A stretch of DNA of 64,000 bases, taken from contig JAJQRA010000038.1 of the NCBI GenBank assembly GCA_046533095.1, positions 124,001-188,000 of the forward strand, given 5' to 3'. This document shows, one piece after another, positions 8,201 through 17,205 of this stretch. Both the position numbers and the translations under genes were made by a program. The first letter of the stretch is position 1. Each line of letters starts with the position of its first letter. The notes beneath the pieces were generated by a model. That model searched no databases. It saw only the letters and a program-made list of their open reading frames with translations, and was not told the DNA's origin. This stretch comes from ZAX-1 sp046533095. Its GTDB lineage: Bacteria; Bacillota; Clostridia; Lachnospirales; Lachnospiraceae.

Positions 8201-9562
8201 TTAAAAGGATTTTCTCCCGCTGGCATCTTTGATGCCTAAGATTCCCCGATATTTTGCCACTGTCCGTCTGGAAATGGTGCAATTTTTATTCATTAGTGTA
8301 TTTGCGATCTTTTGATCGCTTAAAGGTTTGCTTTTATCTTCTTCGTCAATGATTTTTACCATTAATTGCTGAATACATGCAGAAGTAGTAGGTTCCTCCT
8401 CGTCGCCGGTATCCACCCCTCTTGAAAAAAAGTAGCTCAAAGGAAATACACCCCACATGCATTGAAGATATTTATCTTTAACAGCGCGGCTGATGGTAGA
8501 TTCATGAACGTCTAATAGGGAGGCAAGATCCACCATTTTCAATGGCCTTAAACCTTTGCCTATTTCAAAAAACTCCAGTTGTGCGTTTACAATTAGTTTG
8601 CTGACGTTAAGTAAAGTAGAGCCACGGCGCTCTAAGCAGGTTTTTACCCATTCTGCCTGCTTTATCTTATCTGCGATATATGCGACTACGTCCGGGTCCG
8701 GCCGGTCGTTTAGCATATTGCGGTAATAGGTGTTAATGGATATTTTAGGGCAGAGATAATCGCTGAGCAATATCTCATAATGATCTCGAAGTTTGACGAC
8801 TGTAACATCCGGGACAATGTACCGAAGGGTTTCTCGATCGCTAAAACTGTTGCTGGGTTTCGGATTGAGTGCCTGTATCATTTCTAGCGCAGCTTTTACA
8901 TCTGACACGGAAGTGCCCATTTTCTTTGCGATTAACGGTAATTGGTTTTTTCCCAGCAAATCCAGATAGTCGGCAACAATTTTTTCAGCTATGGGATTTC
9001 TTGTATATTGCCGTTTTAATTGCAATAATAAACATTCTGCTAGATTTCGTCCGCCAACACCGGCTGGTTCTAGCTGCTGAAGCATATTCAATAGACGTTC
9101 TGCATAGGGCGTATCAACGTGAAATGTTTGTACAATTTCCTCTAATGAAATATTTAAATAACCCTTAGAATCCAGATTTTGAATCATATAGGTGAGGATT
9201 GTTTTTTCTTTGCCATCAAGCTCCCTTGTTAGTAACTGAGATTTTAAAAACGCTTCTAAATCATCCTCATTTTCTGCCGGAACCGTGTTAAAAATATCCC
9301 AATCTTTTTCATGTGAATCATCATTAGAGTAAGAAACACGATTATTATCGTTCACTTGCTCTAACCAATCTAGTTTTCGCTTGATTTCTTCTGCTTTGGT
9401 GGTGGGCGGTTCTGCATCAATTAAATCTATGGTAGGATTCTCTAGTGCCATTTCTTCTATGTAAGTTTTAAGCTCTTGTGCGCTTAGCTGCAAAACTTGT
9501 GCAGACTGTATCATCTTTTGAGATAATACCAATTGCTGGTTCATTTCCATTTGTATCTTCAC
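8201..9562 (-). CDS. rpoN: RNA polymerase sigma-54 factor
   Basis: 453 aa, normal length for Firmicute RpoN/SigL. Region I is the Gln/Leu-rich start (MNQQLVLSQKMIQSAQVLQL). The core-binding region contains LEPAGVGGRNLAECLLLQL. The helix-turn-helix is VDLASLLDVHESTISRAV, and the C-terminal RpoN box reads SRRTVAKYRG, which contacts the -24 element. It directs transcription from -24/-12 promoters and needs AAA+ activators. Such an activator (53274-54671) and a consensus promoter (54849-54864) are both in this window. It is monocistronic, divergent from the polyol cluster and convergent with the esterase. Its promoter should lie in 9563-9700 but I could not fix it. Confidence 0.97.
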   Translation of the reverse strand: MKIQMEMNQQLVLSQKMIQSAQVLQLSAQELKTYIEEMALENPTIDLIDAEPPTTKAEEIKRKLDWLEQVNDNNRVSYSNDDSHEKDWDIFNTVPAENEDDLEAFLKSQLLTRELDGKEKTILTYMIQNLDSKGYLNISLEEIVQTFHVDTPYAERLLNMLQQLEPAGVGGRNLAECLLLQLKRQYTRNPIAEKIVADYLDLLGKNQLPLIAKKMGTSVSDVKAALEMIQALNPKPSNSFSDRETLRYIVPDVTVVKLRDHYEILLSDYLCPKISINTYYRNMLNDRPDPDVVAYIADKIKQAEWVKTCLERRGSTLLNVSKLIVNAQLEFFEIGKGLRPLKMVDLASLLDVHESTISRAVKDKYLQCMWGVFPLSYFFSRGVDTGDEEEPTTSACIQQLMVKIIDEEDKSKPLSDQKIANTLMNKNCTISRRTVAKYRGILGIKDASGRKSF

Positions 9563-9846
9563 GGTTAAATCCTCCCCTTAGTTGACTATGCAATAACAAT
9601 TTATACGGATGTATGTGGATGCTTAGATAAATTTAGTCTAAATCTGATAAGCGTTACATCGTTCCCCTAAGTTGATTATAGCATAAAAACCATGATATTA
9701 ACTAGTCCTTTATTCGTAAAAATCTATAGGTTTTTGTACAATTTTTTCAATTGTATGAGAAATTTATCGCACGAAGTAGAAAAATTTGCTAAATTTTGAT
9801 AGGTACACCATTTAAATATTATGTATAGAAGCATACAATAAATATA

Positions 9847-9874
9847 TTATAGGAACCAAATACTGTTCCTATAA
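9847..9874. promoter_or_regulatory. perfect palindrome overlapping a TATAAT box (candidate operator)
   Basis: Arms 9847-9856 and 9865-9874 (TTATAGGAAC / GTTCCTATAA) with an 8-nt centre. TATAAT at 9870-9875 overlaps the right arm. It is a plausible binding site for a repressor or for the YesN regulator controlling the binding-protein gene at 9983. The -35 is poor (TTATAG), which would fit activator dependence. Confidence 0.5.
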
Positions 9875-9884
9875 TCAGATTCAC

Positions 9885-9907
9885 GGCACAAAAAAATGTG
9901 CCTTTTT
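9885..9907 (+). terminator. small terminator-like hairpin in the leader of the polyol operon
   Basis: Stem GGCACA (9885-9890) / TGTGCC (9897-9902), loop of six A, then TTTTT at 9903-9907. It lies 75 nt before the start codon. With a start site further upstream it could act as an attenuator; if transcription starts at the 9870 box it would sit at the very 5' end and act as an mRNA cap structure. Confidence 0.5.
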
Positions 9908-9982
9908 GTCAGAACCTGTGTTGCAGCTTCTGATAAGATATATCATAAAAATAAGAAACAAAATTCTATTAAGGAGGAGCTT

Positions 9983-11416
9983 ATGAAAAACAAGTTATGG
10001 AAGAAGACAGCAGTGGGGGCACTTAGTGCAACAATGGTAATTGGCTTATTGGCCGGTTGCGGAAAAACGGAAGAAACAAAAGAAACGGAAAAAACAGACA
10101 GTGGCGCAAAGACAGAGGTGGCGTTTGACTGGAAGGCGTATGAGGGCACAACGATCGAAGTACAAATGGTTCAGCATACAGCGTCAGAAGCAATGGTTTC
10201 AAAATTGGAAGATTTTGAGGATCTGACAGGTATACATGTGGAGTATTCCATTACTCCGGAGAGCAGTTATTTTGATAAAGTTTCAACTTCGTTGGCAAGT
10301 GGAACTGGCAGCCCGGATTTGTTCATGTCAGGGGCATATCAACTTTGGGACTATTCATCAGCAGGCTATGTAGAAGATTTGACATCTTATTTAGAAAATG
10401 CCTCAATGCTTGAGCCGGCGTATGATGCGGATGATTTTGTACAAAGTGCAGTTAACGCATTGAAATGGTCAGGGGTTCCAGGTGAAGCAGTAGGGACAGG
10501 ACAACAGCTTGGACTGCCACTTGCATTTGAAGTGTATACAATGGCATATAATAAAAAGGCATTTGAAGATAATGGGGTAGAAGTTCCAAGAACATATGAC
10601 GAGCTACTTGCTGTATGCGACAAACTAAAAGCTTGGAATGGTGCAAATTCATATGCAGTAGCTGTTAGAGGTGCACGTGACTGGGGGACAATTCATCCTG
10701 CATACATGAGTATGTATTCCGCATTTGGTGCAAAAGATTTTGAAGTGGAAGGCGACAAGCTTGTATCAAAAGTAAACTCGAAAGAAGCAGTAGAAATGAC
10801 AGAATTCTTTGTTGATATGCTAAAAAGAGGCGGAAGCAGCTCTTGGGCAAAATACACATGGTATGACTGTGGCGTAGATTTAGGAACCGGTAATACGGCA
10901 ATGGTAATGGATGCGGATAATAACCCTGTACATCAAAACTGGGCAGGGGCTTCAGAAGAAGCCGGCAATATAGCGTTTGCACCGCTTCCTGTAGCAAAAG
11001 AAGGCGATCCGCAAATATCAAATTACTGGACATGGTCCATTGCAATGAACAAGGCATCACAAAATAAAGGTGCGGCATGGTATTACATTATGTACTTTAC
11101 AGGAAAAGAGTTTGCGAAGTATGCAACAATTGAAGGAAATAGCCTTGATCCAGCTCGTACTTCTGTTTGGGAATCAGATGAATTTAAGAAACTTATGGAA
11201 GAACAGCCAGGCTATATTGAAGCATATGAAGCAACAATTAATGATACCACAATACTATTTACACCCCAACCATATTTTTTTGAGACTACGACAGAGTGGG
11301 CGGCCACCCTTCAAGATATTGTTGCAGGCAAATATGATACCGTGCAAGAAGGTTTAGATCAATTAAAAGAGAAAATGGACAAAGCCGTAGAAGACATAGA
11401 CCTTTCGCAACATTAG
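9983..11416 (+). CDS. carbohydrate ABC transporter substrate-binding lipoprotein (SBP_bac_1)
   Basis: 477 aa from ATG 9983, which has AAGGAGG five bases upstream; the frame extends back to 9896 but without a ribosome site. The lipobox is GLLAGC with Cys26. The mature protein is of the maltose/glycerol-3-P type: early VQMVQHTASEAMVSKLEDF, SPDLFMSGAYQLWDY, GLPLAFEVYTMAYNKKAFEDNG, then SNYWTWSIAMNKAS and a C-terminal helical region. It heads an operon with two MalF/MalG-type permeases and two ATPases. Neighbouring catabolic genes suggest a polyol such as a pentitol or tetritol as ligand, not a maltodextrin; this is inference. Confidence 0.92.
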   Translation: MKNKLWKKTAVGALSATMVIGLLAGCGKTEETKETEKTDSGAKTEVAFDWKAYEGTTIEVQMVQHTASEAMVSKLEDFEDLTGIHVEYSITPESSYFDKVSTSLASGTGSPDLFMSGAYQLWDYSSAGYVEDLTSYLENASMLEPAYDADDFVQSAVNALKWSGVPGEAVGTGQQLGLPLAFEVYTMAYNKKAFEDNGVEVPRTYDELLAVCDKLKAWNGANSYAVAVRGARDWGTIHPAYMSMYSAFGAKDFEVEGDKLVSKVNSKEAVEMTEFFVDMLKRGGSSSWAKYTWYDCGVDLGTGNTAMVMDADNNPVHQNWAGASEEAGNIAFAPLPVAKEGDPQISNYWTWSIAMNKASQNKGAAWYYIMYFTGKEFAKYATIEGNSLDPARTSVWESDEFKKLMEEQPGYIEAYEATINDTTILFTPQPYFFETTTEWAATLQDIVAGKYDTVQEGLDQLKEKMDKAVEDIDLSQH

Positions 11417-11442
11417 AACTGAATACGAAATGATGTAGTAGG

Positions 11443-11472
11443 GAGGAACAGGTATCTTAGATACTGTTCCTC
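11443..11472 (+). other. intercistronic hairpin after the binding-protein gene
   Basis: Arms 11443-11456 (GAGGAACAGGTATC) and 11460-11472 pair over 13 bp with one bulged G and a 3-nt loop. No T-run follows. It probably protects the binding-protein mRNA so that it exceeds permease mRNA, a common arrangement. The right arm shares TACTGTTCCT with the 9847-9874 palindrome. Confidence 0.6.
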
Positions 11473-11509
11473 ATCTTAAAAACAGGGAAAATGAAAAGGA
11501 GGAAGCTTG

Positions 11510-12439
11510 ATGCTTGGGAATACAAAGAAAGCGAAACCAAAGGAAATAAACTATAATGAAGTACCTGCATACATAAAACGCCGACCATATTATATTATAG
11601 CACCGGGTTTGATTATACTGATTGGAATTTTGATTCCATTTGTGACGGCAATTCTACTTTCGTTTACGAATTACTCATTTAGACTACCGAAGTTTAGCTT
11701 TGTTGGTCTGAAAAACTGGATCAATATGTTCCAAGGAAAAGAATTTTATCATGCTTTTGGGGTAACTCTAAAATATGGAATATCTGCAACGGCGGTTCAA
11801 ATGCTACTTGGCACCGGTGTTGCATTATTATTAAAAAAAGATACACGATATAGCCGTATTCTTAAAGTATTGTTCACATTTCCATTGATGGTTGCACCTG
11901 CGATTGCTGTGCTGATTTGGCAGCTAATGACATCAAATACAGTCGGTGTACTTGAAAAATTATTGAATGTATTTGGAATTTATGGGTTCCCGTGGGCCGC
12001 ATCACCCGGCACGGCATTATTTACGGCAGTATTGATTGATACCTGGGTCAATACATCGTTTGTATTGCTGCTGGTCTTAGCAGGCATCCAGTCACTTCCA
12101 AAATCGCCTTTTGAGGCGGCGGCAGTTGATGGGGCGAGTGCATGGTTTACATTTAAGACATTGACATTTCCGATGCTGAAGCCATTTATGTATATCGCAC
12201 TGCTATTTCGGTTGATGGCATCGTTGCAAGAATTTGGTATTATTTATGCGTTGACGAAGGGGGGGCCTGGGGACACCTTGATGAATATCTCCCTCACCGG
12301 ATATATTAGCGGATTCACCTATCAAAAACTTGCTTCCGCATTACCGTATCTACTCATACTGTGGTTGATTATCAATTATACTGCAAAATTCCTTGTCAAA
12401 CGTCAAAGGAAACTTGCATTACAGGCAGCAGGACAATAG
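11510..12439 (+). CDS. carbohydrate ABC transporter permease, MalF/UgpA type
   Basis: 309 aa, about six membrane helices, beginning with PYYIIAPGLIILIGILIPF. The cytoplasmic EAA loop that docks to the ATPase reads EAAAVDGASAWFTFKTLTFP. ATG 11510 has AAAAGGAGG seven bases upstream; a TTG one codon earlier is not needed. It is the first of two permease subunits in this operon, forming the pore with the next gene product. Confidence 0.92.
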   Translation: MLGNTKKAKPKEINYNEVPAYIKRRPYYIIAPGLIILIGILIPFVTAILLSFTNYSFRLPKFSFVGLKNWINMFQGKEFYHAFGVTLKYGISATAVQMLLGTGVALLLKKDTRYSRILKVLFTFPLMVAPAIAVLIWQLMTSNTVGVLEKLLNVFGIYGFPWAASPGTALFTAVLIDTWVNTSFVLLLVLAGIQSLPKSPFEAAAVDGASAWFTFKTLTFPMLKPFMYIALLFRLMASLQEFGIIYALTKGGPGDTLMNISLTGYISGFTYQKLASALPYLLILWLIINYTAKFLVKRQRKLALQAAGQ

Positions 12440-12448
12440 GAGGGGTTT

Positions 12449-13309
12449 ATGAATCAAACAGAACAGTTATTGGATAGCCAAAAGAGTAAAAAAGCGATTA
12501 AAGTATTAGAACCGATTGGAAGAAATCTGGGGTTGACATTGTTTGCTATGTTTGCATTATTTCCACTTGTATGGATGGTCTTATGTGCATTTAAGTCGGA
12601 TTCGCAAATGTACAATACCTTATTTATATTTAAACCAACACTGGAGAATTTTGAAAAAGTACTCATCGGAACAGACTATTTTAAGGCGTTTTTTCAGAAT
12701 CTAGTGATTGCCGGTGGCGCAGTGATCATTACGGTGATTGCCGGTGTGCCATGTGCCTACGCTTTGGCGCGCTATAACTTTAAGAAAAAAGAAGATGTGG
12801 CATTTCAAATATTGTCATTTAAGTTTGCACCGGAGATAATGGTTATTCTTCCAATCTTCCTTATTTTTCAAAAAATCAAATTATATGATAGCTATCTGGG
12901 GCTCATCTGGGTATATCAGCTCATTACAATGCCGTTACTTATTTGGGTTGTAAGAGGATATTTTGAAGATATTAGTGTAGAGATAGAACAAGCGGCACAA
13001 TTGGATGGGTATTCATGGTATGAAATTTTCTTTAAGACTTTAATTCCATTGGTGAAGCCAGGAATGGTTGCGGCGGCACTGTTAGCATTTATCTTTGCAT
13101 GGAATAGTTTCACATTTCCCTTGATTTTAAGTGGATTTAAGATCCAGACGATAACGATAACGGCACTTCGCTATATTGCGTCGGACACGGTACATTATGG
13201 TCAAGTTGCGGTTGCATCAACGATCGCAGTATTGCCGGAAGTAATTGTTGCGTTATTTATACAAAAGCATCTAGTTCGTGGATTAAGTTTTGGTGCTGTA
13301 AAAGGATAA
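12449..13309 (+). CDS. carbohydrate ABC transporter permease, MalG/UgpE type
   Basis: 286 aa. Helix 1 is LGLTLFAMFALFPLVWMVL. The EAA loop is EQAAQLDGYSWYEIFFKTLIP, and the C-terminus ends with HLVRGLSFGAVKG, a classic MalG-family tail. Ribosome site AGGAGGGG is well placed. Nine nucleotides after the partner permease and 14 before the first ATPase gene, so operonic. Confidence 0.92.
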   Translation: MNQTEQLLDSQKSKKAIKVLEPIGRNLGLTLFAMFALFPLVWMVLCAFKSDSQMYNTLFIFKPTLENFEKVLIGTDYFKAFFQNLVIAGGAVIITVIAGVPCAYALARYNFKKKEDVAFQILSFKFAPEIMVILPIFLIFQKIKLYDSYLGLIWVYQLITMPLLIWVVRGYFEDISVEIEQAAQLDGYSWYEIFFKTLIPLVKPGMVAAALLAFIFAWNSFTFPLILSGFKIQTITITALRYIASDTVHYGQVAVASTIAVLPEVIVALFIQKHLVRGLSFGAVKG

Positions 13310-13323
13310 GCGGAGGTAAAAAA

Positions 13324-14484
13324 ATGGCACAAATAGAACTTTGCAATATCACTAAGAAATTTGGCGATGTAATCGCACTGGAGGATATAAGCTTGACAGT
13401 ACATGACAACGAATTCTTTGTACTGTTTGGACCGGCAGGGGCTGGGAAGACAACGTTGCTTAAGACGATTGCAGGCGCTGAATTTCCTGAAAAAGGATTG
13501 GTCAAGATTGGTGGCAAGATTGTAAATCAGGTAGAGGCGAAAGATCGAAATGTTTCGATGGTATTCGAAAATTATGCGCTATACCCAAATCTGTCCGTGT
13601 ATGACAATATCGCATCTCCAATGCGGAGCAAGCTTTATAAGAAAGAGGAAGAATATATCAAAACAGCAATCAATAAAGTAGCAGTGATGATGAAGATACA
13701 GTATTTGCTGGATCGCAAACCAAGCCAGCTATCGAATGGCCAACGGCAACGTGTTGCGCTTGGACGCTGTCTTGTACGCGATCCAAATGTGTTTCTCATG
13801 GATGAGCCGCTTGCACATCTTGATGCAAAATTGCGGCATTTTATGCGTGGCGAACTAAAAGAGATGCAGACATCGATTAATTCGACGACAATCTATGTTA
13901 CGCATGACTACATGGAAGCAATGTCGTTGGCAGATCGAATTGCAGTGTTAAATGAGGGGAAAATTGTACAGATTGGAACGGCACAGGAAATGTACTACAC
14001 GCCATTCAACGAATTTATTGCACGGATATTTGGAGAACCTGAAATCAATATCATAAAGGTTCAAAGATATATTGACGATAAAACAAGTGAAGTATACTTT
14101 AAACTACCGAATCAAAATAGCAGGCTCTATGCAGCGAAAGACACGTTTGAAGAATTATCAACAGTCAATACCGATGACATCCACATAGGAATACGAGGAA
14201 ACGACATAAAATTTGCATTTGAGAAGCAGGATAGCGATTGGTTGGAAGCGACCGTATATGCCAATGAGCCAATTGGCAATAAGGTTATCATGACCGTTCA
14301 GTTAGGTGATGATAAAATGGCAATTACTTGTCCAAATGACACAGTAGCTGAAATGGATTCTACCGTGTATATAAAATTCAATATGACGAATGCAATCTAC
14401 TTCCATGGAGGGACAGAGGAATTTATTACCAGAAACAATTTGGCACGCTATACTTTAAAGCATACAAAAGGGGGTGATAAATAA
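13324..14484 (+). CDS. ABC transporter ATP-binding protein, MalK/UgpC-like, first of two
   Basis: 386 aa. Walker A is GPAGAGKTTLLK, Q-loop region FENYALYPNLSV, signature LSNGQRQRVALGR (Asn instead of the usual Gly in LSGGQ), Walker B VFLMDEPLAHLDAK and switch His in YVTHDYMEA. A C-terminal regulatory (TOBE/OB) domain covers about 235-386. It differs substantially from the adjacent second ATPase, so the transporter probably uses a heterodimeric motor, as reported for the GlpS/GlpT pair of rhizobial glycerol importers (from knowledge of that family). Its stop overlaps the next start by one base. Confidence 0.9.
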   Translation: MAQIELCNITKKFGDVIALEDISLTVHDNEFFVLFGPAGAGKTTLLKTIAGAEFPEKGLVKIGGKIVNQVEAKDRNVSMVFENYALYPNLSVYDNIASPMRSKLYKKEEEYIKTAINKVAVMMKIQYLLDRKPSQLSNGQRQRVALGRCLVRDPNVFLMDEPLAHLDAKLRHFMRGELKEMQTSINSTTIYVTHDYMEAMSLADRIAVLNEGKIVQIGTAQEMYYTPFNEFIARIFGEPEINIIKVQRYIDDKTSEVYFKLPNQNSRLYAAKDTFEELSTVNTDDIHIGIRGNDIKFAFEKQDSDWLEATVYANEPIGNKVIMTVQLGDDKMAITCPNDTVAEMDSTVYIKFNMTNAIYFHGGTEEFITRNNLARYTLKHTKGGDK

Positions 14485-15602
14485 TGGCAAAGCTAGTTTT
14501 AAAGAACGTATACAAAAGATATGATAACCAGGAAAAGAAATTATTTAAAAAGAAAGCAATGAATGATTTTGCAGTGAAAGATGTTTCCTATGAATGTCGT
14601 GATGGAGAGTTTATCGGGATATTAGGACCTTCAGGATGTGGTAAATCTACAACACTTCGCATGATTGCAGGGCTAGAAAAAATAACCGGTGGGAAGATGT
14701 ACATAGGAGACGTGCTAATCAATGAGCTTCAACCGAAGGATCGCAATATTGGGTTAGCTTTTGAAGATTATGCATTGTATCCACCACTATCCGTATATGA
14801 CAATCTCGCATTTAATATGAAAGCAAAGAAAAGGTCGTCGGAAGAGATAAAAAAAGCAATCGACTATGTGGCTCCGCTGATGAAAATCGATGACCTGCTT
14901 GCTCAGAAACCAACAGGACTATCGGGTGGACAAAAGCAAAGGGTAAATATTGCAAGGGCGATCGTAAGAAAACCAGGGTTGCTTCTTTTAGATGAACCAT
15001 TAAGCCATCTTGACGGAAAGATGCGCCAACAGCTTCGGCAAGAAATTAAGCGGATGCACCATGAACTTAAATGTACAACCATTATCGTAACACATGATCA
15101 GATGGAAGCAATGTCACTCGCAGATCGTATCATCATCATGAAAGACGGCGAAATTCAGCAGATAGGGACACCACTTGAAGTGTATGATGATCCAACCAAT
15201 GAATTTGTTGCAGGATTCATCGGGGAGCCGCCAATGAACCTGATGCCATCTGTAATTGCAAAAAATCATGGGAAATTTGTATTTACTTTTCTTGATAGCA
15301 AGCTTGAGGTTGCAGTTCCGGCACGTTATGGGAATAAGGTAAGTGAGGGAATGAAAGTCACACTAGGCGTGCGTCCAGTAGATGTGCTGATTACAAATGA
15401 GGAGAACGGCAGCACACCGGTAGCGGTAGCTGTTTATGAAAATTTAGGAGATGAGCGAAGAATCTCTGTACGTGTCGGCGCTCAGCTTCTTAGCCTAACA
15501 ACTGCAGACGATGTTATTTACAATGCAGGAGAAATGGTGCGGTTGAATTTCAATGGAGAAAGGACACATTTATTTAATACGAAGACGGGAGATAGAATTT
15601 GA
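14484..15602 (+). CDS. ABC transporter ATP-binding protein, MalK/MsmK-like, second of two
   Basis: 372 aa with fully canonical motifs: Walker A GPSGCGKSTTLRMIAG, LSGGQKQRVNIARA, LLLLDEPLSHLDGKMR and switch His in VTHDQMEAMSLADR. The C-terminal OB/TOBE domain (about 235-372) includes GVRPVDVLI. ATG overlaps the preceding stop (taATG). With the previous gene it makes a two-ATPase motor for the two permeases. The last codons (residues about 362-372) are duplicated downstream in the spacer. Confidence 0.93.
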   Translation: MAKLVLKNVYKRYDNQEKKLFKKKAMNDFAVKDVSYECRDGEFIGILGPSGCGKSTTLRMIAGLEKITGGKMYIGDVLINELQPKDRNIGLAFEDYALYPPLSVYDNLAFNMKAKKRSSEEIKKAIDYVAPLMKIDDLLAQKPTGLSGGQKQRVNIARAIVRKPGLLLLDEPLSHLDGKMRQQLRQEIKRMHHELKCTTIIVTHDQMEAMSLADRIIIMKDGEIQQIGTPLEVYDDPTNEFVAGFIGEPPMNLMPSVIAKNHGKFVFTFLDSKLEVAVPARYGNKVSEGMKVTLGVRPVDVLITNEENGSTPVAVAVYENLGDERRISVRVGAQLLSLTTADDVIYNAGEMVRLNFNGERTHLFNTKTGDRI

Positions 15603-15676
15603 TGCGGCCATCTGTGAAGTGGTGGCGGCCAACATCTCCATTTATTTCATACAAAGACAGGAGATAGAATTCGATG
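15567..15676 (+). repeat. 38-bp direct repeat: ATPase gene tail copied to the kinase gene start
   Basis: Copy 1 15567-15604 (end of the ATPase gene) and copy 2 15639-15676, 34 of 38 positions identical, offset 72 bp. Copy 2 carries the ribosome site and ATG used by the next gene (AGGAGATAGAATTCGATG). In copy 1 the same place holds the TGA stop; a T-to-C change removes that stop in copy 2. Confidence 0.9.
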
Positions 15677-17182
15677 GGACAATATGCAATTGGTTTGGAT
15701 AATGGCGGTACCGTTATAAAAGCGGCCTTATTTGATTTAGATGGAAAAGAAATTACAGTTGCGAGCATGCAGACCCCAATACTTACGCCAAAACCAGGGT
15801 ACACGGAGCGTGATATGGAGTATCTGTGGGAATGCAACTACACATGCGTCAAAAATATACTTGAGGAATCTGGTATTGATCCGGCGGATGTCATTGGCAT
15901 TGCTGTATGTGGACATGGCAAAGGGCTTTATCCTTGGGGCATAGATAATAAACCTGCTTATAATGGGATTGTATCGACAGACGGACGAGCATGGGAATAT
16001 CCTAAGAAATGGTATCAGGATGGCACATATGATGCCATTCATCAAAGAATATGCCAGAAATTGATGGCATGTCAGCAAGTAAGCCTCCTTGCATGGTTTA
16101 AAGATCACCATAGAGATGTCTATGATAATATTAAATGGGTATTTTCAGTAAAAGACTATATTAGATTCCGCCTTTCAGGAGAAGCGTATTGTGAGGCAAC
16201 GGATATCTCAGGTTCAGGTTTGATGAATGTAAAAGAAGCAAGGTTTGACAAAGATATCTTGGAAAAATATGGGATTGAAGAAGTATTTGATAAATTGGCA
16301 CCGATTAAGTATTCACATGAATACTGTGGAAGTATTACAAAAGAAGCGGCTAAATTAACGGGCTTGCTGGAAGGAACCCCTGTTGCCGGTGGCATGTTTG
16401 ATATTGATGCATGTGCAATCGCAATGGATGTAACGTCCCCAGAGGAACTATGTACCATTGCAGGGACATGGAGTATCAATGAATATATCTCAGAGGTGCC
16501 TGTGATGGATGGAAGCATTGCAATGAATTCCCTCTATGCGATGCCGGGATATTATCTAGTGGAAGAATGCAGTGCCACAAGTGCAGGCAATCTTGAATGG
16601 TTTGTAAAGCAATACCTTGAACATCAGCCGATACCGGATGGCACCAATATTTATGACTATGTAAACAGCTCTGTCGATTCCATAAATCCAGAGGATAGCG
16701 AAGTATATTTCCTCCCATTTTTATATGCATCCAATGCGCATCCGCTTGGAAAAGGCGCACTCATAGGGCTGACTGCATATCATAACAACGCACATATTCT
16801 GCGCGCTGTCTATGAAGGTGTTGCATATTCGCACAAAGTGCATATTGATCGATTACTTTCATCAAGAAAAAAGCCAACGTTTATTCGTATGGCAGGTGGT
16901 GCAGTTAATTCAAATGTATGGGTACAAATGTTTGCAGATATATTGGATATCCCGATACGCACAATAGAAGCAAAGGAACTTGGTGCACTTGGATGCGCAA
17001 TGGCGGCAACAGTTGCGGCAAAGGTTTATAAAGACTATAAAGATGCTGCAAAGCATATGGTACATCTTGCGGATGAAATATATCCGAATCAAGAAAGCGT
17101 ATCCATCTACAAAAAAAAGTATCAAAAGTATCGAAAAATCAGTGATGCATTAGATTTAATATGGGATGAATTTACAGTCTAA
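15674..17182 (+). CDS. FGGY-family carbohydrate kinase, L-xylulokinase (LyxK)-like
   Basis: 502 aa, two-domain FGGY kinase phosphorylating a ketose or polyol with ATP. The phosphate-1 loop is GLDNGGTVIKAALFD. Other blocks closely resemble E. coli LyxK: PKPGYTERDMEYLW, IGIAVCGHGKGLY, AGTWSINEYI, ECSATSAGNLEWF, VYFLPFLYASNA, YEGVAYSHKVHIDRL, and IRMAGGAVNSNVWVQMFADI with the C-terminal GALGCAMAA. LyxK similarity plus the nearby UlaE-like epimerase favours L-xylulose as substrate; erythritol kinase (EryA) belongs to the same broader family and cannot be excluded. Its ribosome site comes from the duplicated segment described separately. Confidence 0.87.
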   Translation: MGQYAIGLDNGGTVIKAALFDLDGKEITVASMQTPILTPKPGYTERDMEYLWECNYTCVKNILEESGIDPADVIGIAVCGHGKGLYPWGIDNKPAYNGIVSTDGRAWEYPKKWYQDGTYDAIHQRICQKLMACQQVSLLAWFKDHHRDVYDNIKWVFSVKDYIRFRLSGEAYCEATDISGSGLMNVKEARFDKDILEKYGIEEVFDKLAPIKYSHEYCGSITKEAAKLTGLLEGTPVAGGMFDIDACAIAMDVTSPEELCTIAGTWSINEYISEVPVMDGSIAMNSLYAMPGYYLVEECSATSAGNLEWFVKQYLEHQPIPDGTNIYDYVNSSVDSINPEDSEVYFLPFLYASNAHPLGKGALIGLTAYHNNAHILRAVYEGVAYSHKVHIDRLLSSRKKPTFIRMAGGAVNSNVWVQMFADILDIPIRTIEAKELGALGCAMAATVAAKVYKDYKDAAKHMVHLADEIYPNQESVSIYKKKYQKYRKISDALDLIWDEFTV

Positions 17183-17205
17183 ATAGAAAGAGGATGAGTG
17201 AGAAT

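Larger units (their letters stand above)
9563..9982. other. divergent regulatory region rpoN / polyol ABC operon
   Basis: 420 nt, strongly AT-rich. The right part holds a 10-bp-arm palindrome with an embedded TATAAT and a small terminator-like hairpin, listed separately. An open frame reaching back to 9896 starts inside that hairpin and lacks a ribosome site, so it is not used as the gene start. Nothing else recognisable. Confidence 0.6.

Noticed and set aside
9896..9982. N-terminal extension of the binding-protein gene at 9983
   Set aside because: Starts inside a hairpin with no ribosome site; ATG 9983 has AAGGAGG and begins a perfect lipoprotein signal peptide.
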